Position numbers and translations under genes: made by a program. A stretch of DNA of 64,000 nucleotides from Cricetomys ansorgei. Lineage: Eukaryota > Chordata > Mammalia > Rodentia > Nesomyidae. This document shows positions 54,919 to 64,000 of this stretch, piece after piece; the stretch's first letter is position 1; each line of letters starts with the position of its first letter. The stretch lies in NCBI GenBank assembly GCA_026225945.1, contig JAMJFZ010001222.1:2891501-2955500 (forward strand), read 5' to 3'. The notes beneath the pieces were generated by a model, which ran no database searches, was not told the origin of the DNA, and saw nothing but the letters and a program-made list of their open reading frames with translations.

Positions 54919-56674
54919 GAAATTGATTTTTTTCACGAGTTTATTGAACATCTCCTACGGAGACTGCTGTCCTCTGTTATCATGTTTTTATTATGAGTAG
55001 TCCCCAAGGAGACATAAAAAGCTTAAAAATATTGATAACAAAATGAAAATTGTTAACTGTCTACCAGCCTCTCCCCATGTAGTAATATTCAGTGTTTGTA
55101 ACATATCATGAAGAGGGGAATGTATGTCTACTTCCCAAAATAGGGAGTAGGATCTGGACCCAAGACAACAAAAGCCGGAATTCAAACCTAAGGGATATGC
55201 CTGTGCAGAGAGTGGCTCACCTACTGCAGCTGCAGCTGCTGGTACCCAGGCAGCAGCAAGGAGCAGCAGTGCAGGCGGATCTAACTAAGGGTGGGTGGGG
55301 CTCCATGGACATTCTGGGTCCAGGATAGAGGCAGGGAGAGAGAGAAAACAATTCCTGCTCCAGATGTCCGCATGGCGCCATGAAGGATGCCTTGTCTTTC
55401 TCCCTGGCTTTCTTGGCAACAATTAAATAATATTAATGGTAATGTGCAGTAGCCCACTGACATGCCTGCTGTCCAGGTGCATCTTAGTGGGCAAACAGAA
55501 GTGTATATTAATCTCTGTTCCCTGTTAAGCAAGGGAAACGGCATTAGGGTATGCAGGCTGGAAAAGAACACAAGGCAGATGGGAAGATGTTTACAAGTCA
55601 GGGCTCTGAGCAACAGAGAAAAGAGAGTTGTAACATTTAAAACGGATACTTTTTGAAATATTAAGCTTCTAACAAATCCTGACTCCAGGAGACAGACAGT
55701 GGGAGAGGTTAAATGCCAGGAGGGAGTCTGGATTGAGACTGTCGCCTCAATATGTTGGTGCTGTCATACAGTGTCTAAAAACTTTAGGCTTTCAGACACA
55801 TGTCTGTTGTTTGTGAGAGGTTGTTTCTAGAGCCTTGGGGTGGAGCCCACAGAAACAGTTCCTTTCCTCATGTGGAATGTATAATTAGGGTTATGACTGG
55901 GTGAACTGGTGAATTAACGCTTTCTGCTAATTGCAAGCCTAGGCTTCTAGTCTTTGCTTGGTAGGCAGATCTTGGTGAGAAACTAAAGGAGAGGGCCTAA
56001 GGGGCCCCATATCAGGGCTCTGAGTGGCACTGAGACAATGCCCTCCTGAGACAAGTGCTCAGCCTGCCTGACGTCTTCCAAGATACATGAAAGGTAGGTG
56101 ACCGACTTCCAGTTTGCCCCTTTGCTCCAACCATGTCTTTAATAAACAGAAGGCCATGTGGAGGTCATTTGTCTAAGACAGACTTGAGCAAAGTGGACAG
56201 TGAATCCAGTTCCTCTGCATCAGCAGCTTCAGCGACATTTTGCCTCCAATGTCTTTGGAATAAAGAGGAGAAAAATGCTACTCCCCTGAATCCCTGAGGC
56301 TTCAGCAGAGGAGACAGTCCAGATGGTCTGAATCTATCTTCCTTATGCCCTCTCCTACCCCCTTACCCCCTACATGGTTTTCTTTGTAGATGAGAGACAC
56401 TTAGGAAAAGAATGTTCCCTGCCATAGGTAAAAATCCCAGCTGTGTGTGTGTGTACAGGATTGTGTGTATGTGGACATGTATGAAGGTATGTGAGGGTGC
56501 ACAAGCGTGTATGATGGTATGGAAGCCAGAGTTTGTCAACAGACATCTTCCTCAATTGTTCTCTATTTAGTTTTTGAAACAAGGCCTCTCACTGGACTTC
56601 ACCTCAAGATCCAAGATTCAGCTAGACTGGCTGGCCAGTGGCTCCAGGGATTCCACCTCCCCAGCACAGCTGAT
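54919..56674. other. Unique DNA, nothing recognised
   Basis: About 1.75 kb. A CAG-rich spot at 55215-55275 and a TG-rich spot at 56441-56475 are the only patterns seen. Confidence 0.4.
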
Positions 56675-56762
56675 CCTGGCTTCCCTCCCTCCTTCCTTCC
56701 CTCCCTCCCTCTTTTTTTTTTTCCTTTTTCCTTTTTGGTGTGTGTGTGTGTGTGTGTGTGTT
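56675..56762. repeat. (CCTT)n/(CCCT)n then (TG)n microsatellite
   Basis: Pyrimidine run followed by about 13 TG units, adjoining the tail of the next antisense SINE. Confidence 0.95.
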
Positions 56763-56944
56763 AGGGGTATGAGAAAGAGAGCATGTACACCTGCATAGGT
56801 ACCCACAGTGGCCAGAAGAGGTGCTGGATCTTTTGGAGTTGGAGTTACAGTTTGTGAGCTACCTGATGTGGGTGCTGGGATCAGAACTTTGGGACTCTGT
56901 AACACAGGGAGAAGTCTTTATCCCTGAGCCACCTTTCCAGCCTG
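56763..56944 (-). mobile_element. B3 SINE, antisense
   Basis: CAGTGGCCAGAAGAGGTGCTG, GATGTGGGTGCTGGGATCAG and GAGCCACCTTTCCAGCC. Confidence 0.88.
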
Positions 56945-57097
56945 AGCCTGGCCTTTTGAGGTGGACTCCGAGGACCAAGCGCAGATCCTTGTGCTGCCTC
57001 TACAAGCACTCTTCTCCCTGAGCCGTCCCCCAAGCCTGTCAGGCATTCTTTTAAGACGTATCTGTTTTTCTTATTTATTTTCTATTATTTTATTTTT

Positions 57098-57180
57098 ATT
57101 TTATTTATTCATTGAGACAGGATCTCACTATGTAGCCCTGGGCTCACGTGATCCTCCTGCCTCAGCCTCTCACAGAAGTA
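57098..57180 (-). mobile_element. B1-like fragment, antisense
   Basis: CATTGAGACAGGATCTCACT and CCTCCTGCCTCAGCCTCTCA. Confidence 0.7.
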
Positions 57181-57204
57181 TCTTTTTCTTCTTTTTTTAA
57201 ATAA

Positions 57205-57366
57205 TCATTTTTTAGATTTATTTTTATTATTTTACTAGGCTGTATCTGTGCACCATGTGCGCTTTGTGCCTGAGGAGATGGTGAGGCTCCATGTGGGCAC
57301 TGGGAATCTAACCTGGGCCTTTCGCAAGAACAAGTGAACCACTTCTTAACCGCCAAACCAATTCTT
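57205..57366 (-). mobile_element. B3-like SINE, antisense, diverged
   Basis: GATTTATTTTTATTATTTTA tail, GGCACTGGGAATCTAACCTG and CACTTCTTAACCGCCAAACC. Confidence 0.75.
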
Positions 57367-59209
57367 AATGCCAGGAAATGTACCATTCCTGGGTTTAGCT
57401 ATTAGGAGTAATGCACAGGAGTGTTGGCTTCACTCGGGGTCTCCAGGCACTCAGTCTCAGAGACACAAGTAATCATTTCCATGTACATTCTCCCAACAGT
57501 ATAAGTCAGCATTCCTTTTGTAAGTAAGATGACCCTCACTTCGGCTGATCCAGCAGGGCTGTCACCCTGTGAAGCTTCTCCAGGAGCACCTGTTGGTCAA
57601 GTAGGAACATTTTTCCTTCCACAACACTTTTTATTTTATCTTTGGGAACAAGGACTCAAACTCAAAATCCTCCTGCCTCAGCCTGCTGGTTTTAGGCAAA
57701 TGGAAACATACCACATATTAGGTTCTGTGCTTTGCATTTTTTTAACTTCATAAATTTTTTGGTAGATAACCTGCCATCTGTTCTCACAACCAAGGCCATC
57801 TTCCCTAGCACAGCAGCCTCTGCAAACAACAGGTGCTCAGCACCCTCTGCATATAGCAGGTGCTCAGTCGATTTTCCTACTCATGATAAGTTTTCCTGTT
57901 GAGAATGGTTAGAATTGGAAAGCTGTTGCTGACTGTACACTGTGGACATATGGGAACAGTGTCTGTGTTCCTCTGGAAAGTGGGGTCCTGTTTAATCAGT
58001 ACTTTTTCCATTCTTTTTTCAATTTCAAATTTAAGGAGTAAATCCAAACTCACACCCCAGCAACCCCCGTCCCAGGTTGTAGGATCTGTGACAGGTTGTG
58101 GGATGCTGTTGAATAAACAGAACCTTAACTTGGCAGTACAGGAGAAATGGCAGGGAAAGAAAAGGGTGTCCTGGGACTGATGACTGAGGAGCCTCTGGAA
58201 GAAAGGAGAACAAGCAGTGATGCTGAGAGACCACAGATCACACGAGGATTGGAGAGTCACAGTAAGGCTTTGGGACCACACGGCTGCAGCCTCCTTCCAG
58301 CATTTTGTCAGGAGCACCTTTACAGTACTGGGACAAAGGTGACCCAGAGTGTAAACCCTCAACCCTAGGCAGAGTGGCCTCTCCATCTCCTGTCCAAGCG
58401 AACTCACCTGCCCATTGGCAAATACGTAACGATAGCAACTGTGCGGAGGCGTCTCATCAGAGACAGTACAGAGCCCAGCTTCAGGCATTTGGTTACAGCA
58501 TCAGAATGCAGACTAAGACAACTGTGCGTTGTAGAAAATGTGTCCCTCTGGCATGTGACTTGCTTTCTGAAACAGGTCTGTACCCATTGTCTGCTCTGTA
58601 GTTTGAATGTCGGTGCAAAGCTTTCCTCTCTAGCATCGCTGATGATTTTAGCTGAAGGAGTTGGGGGCATTATCCCATAGAGGTAGGTCTTTGGGACCCA
58701 GGGATGGAGGAACTCTGACCTGCCTGGGCCCGCCAGTCCTCAGCAGCATCTCAGTGAGGTTTGCTTTACCCACCTCCAGACAGCTTTCAGACTTGCCTAC
58801 TCTGGTTCATTCTGAGCAGGGGAGAATGCTGTAAGCCAGAGCTTTGGGAAGCCGAGAGACTGGAAAGGAGAAAAATCCAGTTAAACCAATCATTTATATT
58901 TTCAAACTGTTGAGTAAAATAGGAAAGTAAGCAAAGTATCCCTCTTTGTACCTCAGAAATAGTCCATTTATGTCCTACATAAAGAGAGACGACCACTGTA
59001 AGTACGAAGAACAGGCAGTTCCTAAACTTAAGATGCTACCCCTGTGGCCCAGGGATTTAATGGTGAGGAAGAACCCACAACCATTTGTGGGTAATTTTCA
59101 GTAATAAATTGAATGAGAGAATCAACACTAATAAGAATACAGACTTTGTGTCAGGTGATTTTTATCTTGCTCATTGTAAGCTAATGTAAATGTCCTGGCC
59201 ATGGTTTTC
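57367..59209. other. Unique DNA containing the longest open frame of the window
   Basis: The minus frame 58488-57877 is open for 203 codons from an ATG. It is rich in Cys, Ser and Leu, has no signal peptide, domain or motif I recognise, and no upstream promoter signal. Plus-strand frames of 66-98 codons overlap it. It is probably chance. Confidence 0.35.
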
Positions 59210-59288
59210 CTGTTTTGGGATAGGATCTCACTAAACAAGTTTGCGCTGTTTCTTTCCTGCCTCCCGAGTGCTGCTATTATCAGCCTGG
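59210..59288 (-). mobile_element. B1-like fragment, antisense
   Basis: TTTTGGGATAGGATCTCACT and TTCCTGCCTCCCGAGTGCTG. Confidence 0.7.
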
Positions 59289-59869
59289 CTTCGGGACACA
59301 TTTAAGATAGAGTAGGGAGGCACTATATTTGAGTAGGTTAGATGTGTTAAGTCACTTTGAGTTTATGACCGTCTCTGTTATGATCGTCTGTTGTGTCATA
59401 GCCTATCACAGGGCAAAGAGAATCCAGTTTCCGTGCTAGAAAAACTGTAACAATGCCAAGTTCCTGGCTAAGAAAATAGGGAGTAGACTACTATTAAGAT
59501 ATCATATTTTCTTTTGGGTTTAATTCATTCTCTGTGCCCATTATTTGTTTGTTTGTCTGAACTTTTATTGTTTTTTTCTTTTGCTTAGTGATGGCTTACT
59601 TGTCCTTTTCACTGTTTTAGGGGAGAGTGGAATCTGTTGTCTCAGTGGAAAGTTGTTTGGGGGAGTTGGCTTTGGTCTGTAAAGATAGAATCTATGTAGC
59701 CACAAGTCTCTTTTCTCTCCCTCTCAGCCTCTCTGCAGAGCCCGATACAGCCCGAGTTGGCCTGGAGATCTCGGTGTAGCCAAAGACGACCTCTGTATCC
59801 CAGACCCTCCTGCCGCCGCTCTAAGAAAAGCACGAAAAGTGTTTATTATTCTGCATATTTTGCCTTAAA
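59289..59869. other. Unique DNA, nothing recognised
   Basis: About 580 bp with no gene. Confidence 0.4.
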
Positions 59870-60549
59870 ATCACAGTTTTAAATTCTATTGAATATCTTC
59901 TTTGGCTATTAGATTTAGAAAATCATTGTTTAACTTCCAACTATTGAGGATTGTCCTCAGATTTCTTTTTTCTTATGGGCTTTAATTCCATTTTGATTAC
60001 AGACTATCCTTTGAGTAAGCTCAACTTTGTAAATGTATTTAGGTTTATTTCATAGCCCAGGTTGTGTCTCTACCAGAGTGTATCCCGGAGTGTCCATGTA
60101 CACTTAGAAACGATGGGTTTTCTGCTGTTGCTATTGTCATTTCGAAATTACTCCTTTTCTGTAAAGTTGTTTTGTCCATTTCCAAAAGCTGCATTTTGAA
60201 ACCTCTAACAAAAATGTGGAATTATTAATTGCTCCTCTCGGTTCTGTCCATTGCTTTGTATATTTTGGGTGCTCTGGGTTTTGGCACTATAGAGGCATCC
60301 TGCTGTACTAACTTTTTTTCATAGAGAGTTAACTATTAACTACTTTTTAAACTATCAACTTAAATTCATATTGAGTCATCTTTTCCGTTGTATTAACTTT
60401 TTAATGTTATGAAATATTTCTCTTTGTCTTACTGTATTTTTTGCCTAGATTTTATTTGTAGGCTCCAGGCCACTTATGGCTGCTGTTTGCATAGTAATTC
60501 TTTTTCCATCATTTTATTCTCTGTGTGTTTCTGTCTCTGCTTCTGATTC

Positions 60550-60567
60550 TGTCTTTGCATCTCTCTG

Positions 60568-60598
<31 letters not shown>

Positions 60599-60600
60599 GT
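60550..60600. repeat. (TCTGTC)n-type pyrimidine-rich repeat
   Basis: CTCTGTCTCTGTCTCTGTCT run. Confidence 0.92.
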
Positions 60601-60601
60601 G

Positions 60602-60667
60602 TTGCTAGGAACTGAACTGAATCTCATGCAAGCTAGGCAAGTACTTTACTACTAAGCTACACCCCAG
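60602..60667 (-). mobile_element. ID SINE, antisense
   Basis: GCTAGGAACTGAACTGAATC and CTACTAAGCTACACCCCAGC. Confidence 0.85.
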
Positions 60668-61170
60668 CTTATCAGGTTGCCTTTGTGGACAGCACATCAC
60701 TGGACCCTGTTTTGTGCCCATTCTGAGAATCTTTGCCTTGTCATGGATCCCTTTGAATTTATTTTAGCTGAGTTTGTTGAGTTTCTTGGGTCTGTAAATG
60801 GATGATTGCTATCAAGTTCAGGTAATTTTCATTCATAATATAATTATCTTCCATTTTCTCTTTTACCCTTCAGATGTTCAATTGCACCAGCACAGTATGT
60901 TTGATGTTATCCCCCCAGCATCTGAGGCTCTATTTTTATCTAATCTTTTTCTTTATTGTTCTTCAAAGTGAATAATTTCTAATGTTCTAAATTTAAATCC
61001 ACTGATTTTTCTGTGACATCCTCTGGTAAATTTCTGTGTTATCATAAAAATCAACCCAGACCTCTATTTAGAGAATGGCTCTTCTACTTCTTGGAACATA
61101 CTTATAACAGCTACTTTGAAATCTTTGTCTGCTGACTGTACTTTCTGGTCATACTAAGAGTAGGCACTGT

Positions 61171-61885
61171 TGTTTTTGTAAATTCAAATTCATTATATTT
61201 GTTGAAAATTTCACATTTTTTAAGCTGCAGCTATTCTGGACCCTGTTTTCCCCATCACTTGCTATCAATATTAATTTGCCTAAACTCTAAAAGCAAAATC
61301 TTTGCCATGTGTCTGCTCAGTTTATACTTTTCTTCCTTTGTTTAATTTTAGCCTGGCTTTCTAAAAGTTGTGCCTTTATCTGCACAACTCTGGTGTCAGC
61401 CAATGACTCAGCCAGTGCACCTGAGACCTGTAAGGAAGGCTGCTCCTTGTCAGTGAATTTCTGTGAGAGGTGGAATAGATTTGAAGTCCTGTCCATTTTC
61501 CTAGCTGTTTCAACTTTCCACTAGACTATCTTAACTCCCTCCCACCCCCCATTCATAGGCAGAGCTTTCTGGCTAAGTATGAAGAACTCATCTCCTTAAG
61601 CTTTTTGTTTTGTTTTGTTGTTTTTGTTTAGGGTGCTCTCATTTCTAGAATATCCCCCATTAACTTTCTGGCTAGTCAGCTGCTCATTCTAGCCAGGACT
61701 GTGATCACAAACTGGCAGGGCTGTAGATCTTTCCCCCTGAGCTAGCTGACTGCTAACAGTGCTGCTGGTATATGCTTTGCCCTTTATTCCCATTTGAACA
61801 TGTGGGCCCACTGCCCATAGAGCTACAGCTGTTCAGTCAGTGATGCCCCATGAAGGGCATGCTGGGGACAGTTCCAGTATGTAGG
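61171..61885. other. Unique DNA, nothing recognised
   Basis: About 700 bp. A T-rich (GTTTT)n spot lies at about 61600-61630. Confidence 0.4.
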
Positions 61886-62118
61886 CCACAAACTCTGCTG
61901 GAGGAGTAGCACAGCTGTGAGAATGCTTGCCTAGCATGGCTGGGACCCTGTGTTCAATCCCCAGCACCACATAAGAAAAGCAAGTTGCAGTCCTTGAGAA
62001 GTAGAAGCAGGGGGATCAGAAATTCAAGGTCATCTGAATTCATTGTATAGTGAAGTTACCAGCTTAGGAACCTTGAGACCCTGTCTCAAAAACAAAAACA
62101 AAACAAACAAAACCCCAA
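61886..62118 (+). mobile_element. B4 SINE, sense
   Basis: ID head (GAATGCTTGCCTAGCATGGC, GTTCAATCCCCAGCACCAC) joined to a B1-like part ending GAGACCCTGTCTCAAAAACA and an A-rich tail. Confidence 0.92.
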
Positions 62119-62783
62119 ACACATGGATTCTCTTTTGCTTTTGCGTAAAATGTTAGCAGCTTTTCATGACCAAGCCCTAATATGTTGCTTCCCTTTGTAA
62201 CACCCAAAGGTTGGGGGTAGAGGGGGGTGGGCTCTTTGTTCCCATAGGGGTGGGGCTCCTTGAAACTTTCCAGTTTTTTAATTCTGTCAAAACCAAAAGC
62301 CTCCTTCAGTATGTTTGGCTGATGTCTCCCTTAGGAGACATGCATGCAGAATGAGGGTGCTCACAGTATTGGATGGTGTTGATTTACACTGAACTCCTGC
62401 CATAGTTGACAACAGACCAGAACAAAGCCAGACAGAATCTACAGCTCCACATTGGCAAACGTGACATCTGACCTTCCAAGAAACCAAGGGTTTTTATTAC
62501 CAACCAAATTTGCACACAGGCCAATCTGAGTCTGCATACTGAGACAGTCTCCTTTGATTAACTCTCCTAATGGGTCTATTTTTGAACCTATAAATATGCC
62601 TCTTTCTTTTTGTCTTGTTTTCTTCAGCCTTTTCTTGTCTATTAATATGGGTGCCCACATTGCAGAGTGAGACATTTGAAGGTCTGCTGGGTCTGAAGGC
62701 TGGTTCATGAATCAAATTTTTTATTTCATTTTCTTCAAAGTCCATTTCTTTGACCCCGTAATCTCTTTAAAAGTAAACAGAGC
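62119..62783. other. Unique DNA, nothing recognised
   Basis: About 660 bp. Two overlapping minus frames (82 and 89 codons) at 62439-62745 show no domain. Confidence 0.4.
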
Positions 62784-62860
62784 TGAGGGCATGGCTTGGG
62801 GATGGAGCACTTGCCCAGCATGTGCAAGGCTCTAGGTTAGACTCCCCAGTCTCAGTGAAG
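62784..62860 (+). mobile_element. ID SINE, sense
   Basis: GGCTTGGGGATGGAGCACTT, GCCCAGCATGTGCAAGGC and GGTTAGACTCCCCAGTC. Confidence 0.85.
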
Positions 62861-63726
62861 GGGTTTGGGGGAAGCCAAACAAACCAACAAACCTAGGAGG
62901 AAGTTAATATGCAGCTCTGTTATGCTCATTTCCTTGCAGTGTTCAAACAAACTTGTTTTCTTTCTAATAAATAAGTAAATAAAAACCAAAAATCTAAAGA
63001 AATCATAAGGGATCTTGTAGTCAGAAGAATCTTAACTGATTCCCATAAGCCCTAAGGGCTAGAGAAAGTAATGGCAGAGTCAGAGAGGAGAGGGTAATGC
63101 TATTTTCAATATTTCAAAGACACCTCATGGGAAGTGTATAATTACCAGAGATAAGGCTGCCAAGGAAACCGAATGCTGGAGTTCTAAGTTTGGGCTAGAA
63201 TAATGTCAACACGATATGAGAATTCTGATTATCTTATGTTGATTAGAGGTTTGTGTTGGTAATTGTAAATAGCCTTAGTTAACAAAAGTGGAAGCCAATT
63301 CTTACCTAATAACTTTATTTTATACATGGGTGTGGGTCCCAGAGAAAAAAGAAACAATCAAAAGGATCCTTGGAGATAAAATCAATGGAAACCTGTGATT
63401 TGCTACAGACTTCCCCAGCACAATGGAGGAAATGTAGAGCCAGTAAGGTTGGGCAGAGTGCAATTTAAAAGCAGAACACAAACCTACACGTGTAGGCAGC
63501 CCACCTACCCCTGCAGAGCACAGCTACCATCAAGCAAGCCCTAAGGTTTCTAAACTGTACAAGCAGTAGACCCATGGCATCTAGCAGAACTTTCTGCATT
63601 GGTGATAAAATGACTAGCAACGTGTGGCTATTGAGTAGTTAAAATACAGCTATAATAATAAATATAGCCATATGTTTATTTATTATTATTTAAATATAAA
63701 TATAACAATAAAACTGAGACACTGCT
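62861..63726. other. Unique DNA with AT-rich end (63650-63715)
   Basis: About 870 bp with no gene. Confidence 0.4.
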
Positions 63727-63870
63727 GTTTTTTTTCTTCCTTGAGTAAGATTATCATGTATCTCAAGCTGACCTTGAACTCATTCTGTAGCTGAGGCATG
63801 ACCTTGAACCCCCCCCACCCCCACCCCAATCAAGTACTAAGACTGCAGGTATGTGCCACCACACTTGGCT
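63727..63870 (-). mobile_element. B1-like SINE, antisense
   Basis: GCTGACCTTGAACTCATTCT and GTATGTGCCACCACACTTGG, with a C-rich insertion in the middle (about 63809-63828). Confidence 0.8.
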
Positions 63871-63874
63871 ACTT

Positions 63875-64000
63875 TTTTCTTTTCTTTTCTTTTCTTTTCT
63901 TTTCTTTTCTTTTCTTTTCTTTTCTTTTCTATTCTTTTCTTTTCCCCTCCCCTCCCCTGCCCTCCCCTTCCCTCCCCTTCCCTCCCCTCCCCTCCCCTCC
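63875..64000. repeat. (TTTTC)n then (TCCCC)n pyrimidine tract at the window end
   Basis: About 12 TTTTC units followed by CCCCT/CCCTT units running off the window edge. Confidence 0.95.

Larger units (their letters stand above)
59870..61170 (-). mobile_element. Ancient L1 (L1M-like), antisense
   Basis: T-rich DNA whose order matches antisense L1 landmarks: AAACCTCTAACAAAAATGTG, TTATGAAATATTTCTCTTTG, GCTGCTGTTTGCATAG, GTTTGTTGAGTTTCTTGGGT and GCTACTTTGAAATCTTTGTC. Too decayed for any open frame. An ID and a TCTC tract sit inside it. Confidence 0.7.

Noticed and set aside
5190..62860. tRNA genes at the A-box and B-box words
   Set aside because: All lie in heads of B2/B3, B4 or ID SINEs, which derive from tRNAs. 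None folds into a full cloverleaf by eye.

Overview
The window looks like intergenic or intronic DNA from a muroid rodent (mouse, rat, hamster or vole group). This rests on the repeat mix: B1 (7SL-derived), B2/B3 and ID (tRNA-derived) and B4 SINEs, Lx-type LINE-1 with the rodent 3' UTR, MaLR (ORR1/MT) LTRs, and the rodent hAT element URR1. I could not settle the species. I found no complete protein-coding gene, no RNA gene and no CpG island. The open frames are mostly short and explained by repeats or chance. The only gene-like signal is one candidate exon near 16.6 kb, whose best frame carries a stop codon close to the splice site.

Layout. 1-5.2 kb: 3' part of a dead LINE-1 on the + strand, split by two solo LTRs that each keep an exact target-site duplication. 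5.2-10.9 kb: SINEs, an antisense L1 tail, a MIR and unique DNA. 10.9-12.7 kb: a minus-strand LTR-element relic with two related ends and a B1 inside one of them. 13.1-16.1 kb: two MaLR LTRs, one carrying a nested SINE with a 16-bp duplication. 16.6-23.5 kb: the candidate exon, then a rearranged gammaretrovirus-like provirus relic. In that relic the 5' LTR, primer-binding site and Gag-like start lie on the minus strand inside a near-perfect inverted duplication. The internal region, polypurine tract and 3' LTR are on the plus strand. 24-31 kb: a cluster of antisense B2/B3 SINEs, one split by a solo LTR, then unique DNA. 32.0-32.3 kb: a six-copy, ~42-bp minisatellite. 37-39.8 kb: a 240-bp purine tract, a MIR, an Lx 3' UTR and a pyrimidine tract. 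43-48.7 kb: solo LTRs, a MaLR LTR holding URR1, and a MaLR LTR inside an L1 tail. 50.9-51.6 kb: a B1 split by a solo LTR. 54-57 kb: SINEs. 59.9-61.2 kb: an ancient antisense L1. The window ends in a (TTTTC)n/(TCCCC)n tract.

The main point for follow-up is the inverted duplication at 17,085-18,465. Its arms differ by about one substitution plus one ~86-bp deletion, while the two LTRs of the provirus it sits in are clearly much more diverged. The fold-back event is therefore much younger than the insertion, or it is an assembly error. I saw no sign of a new defence, toxin or enzymatic system. What is notable is structural: nested insertions, a palindrome-like rearrangement and a hairpin-forming minisatellite.
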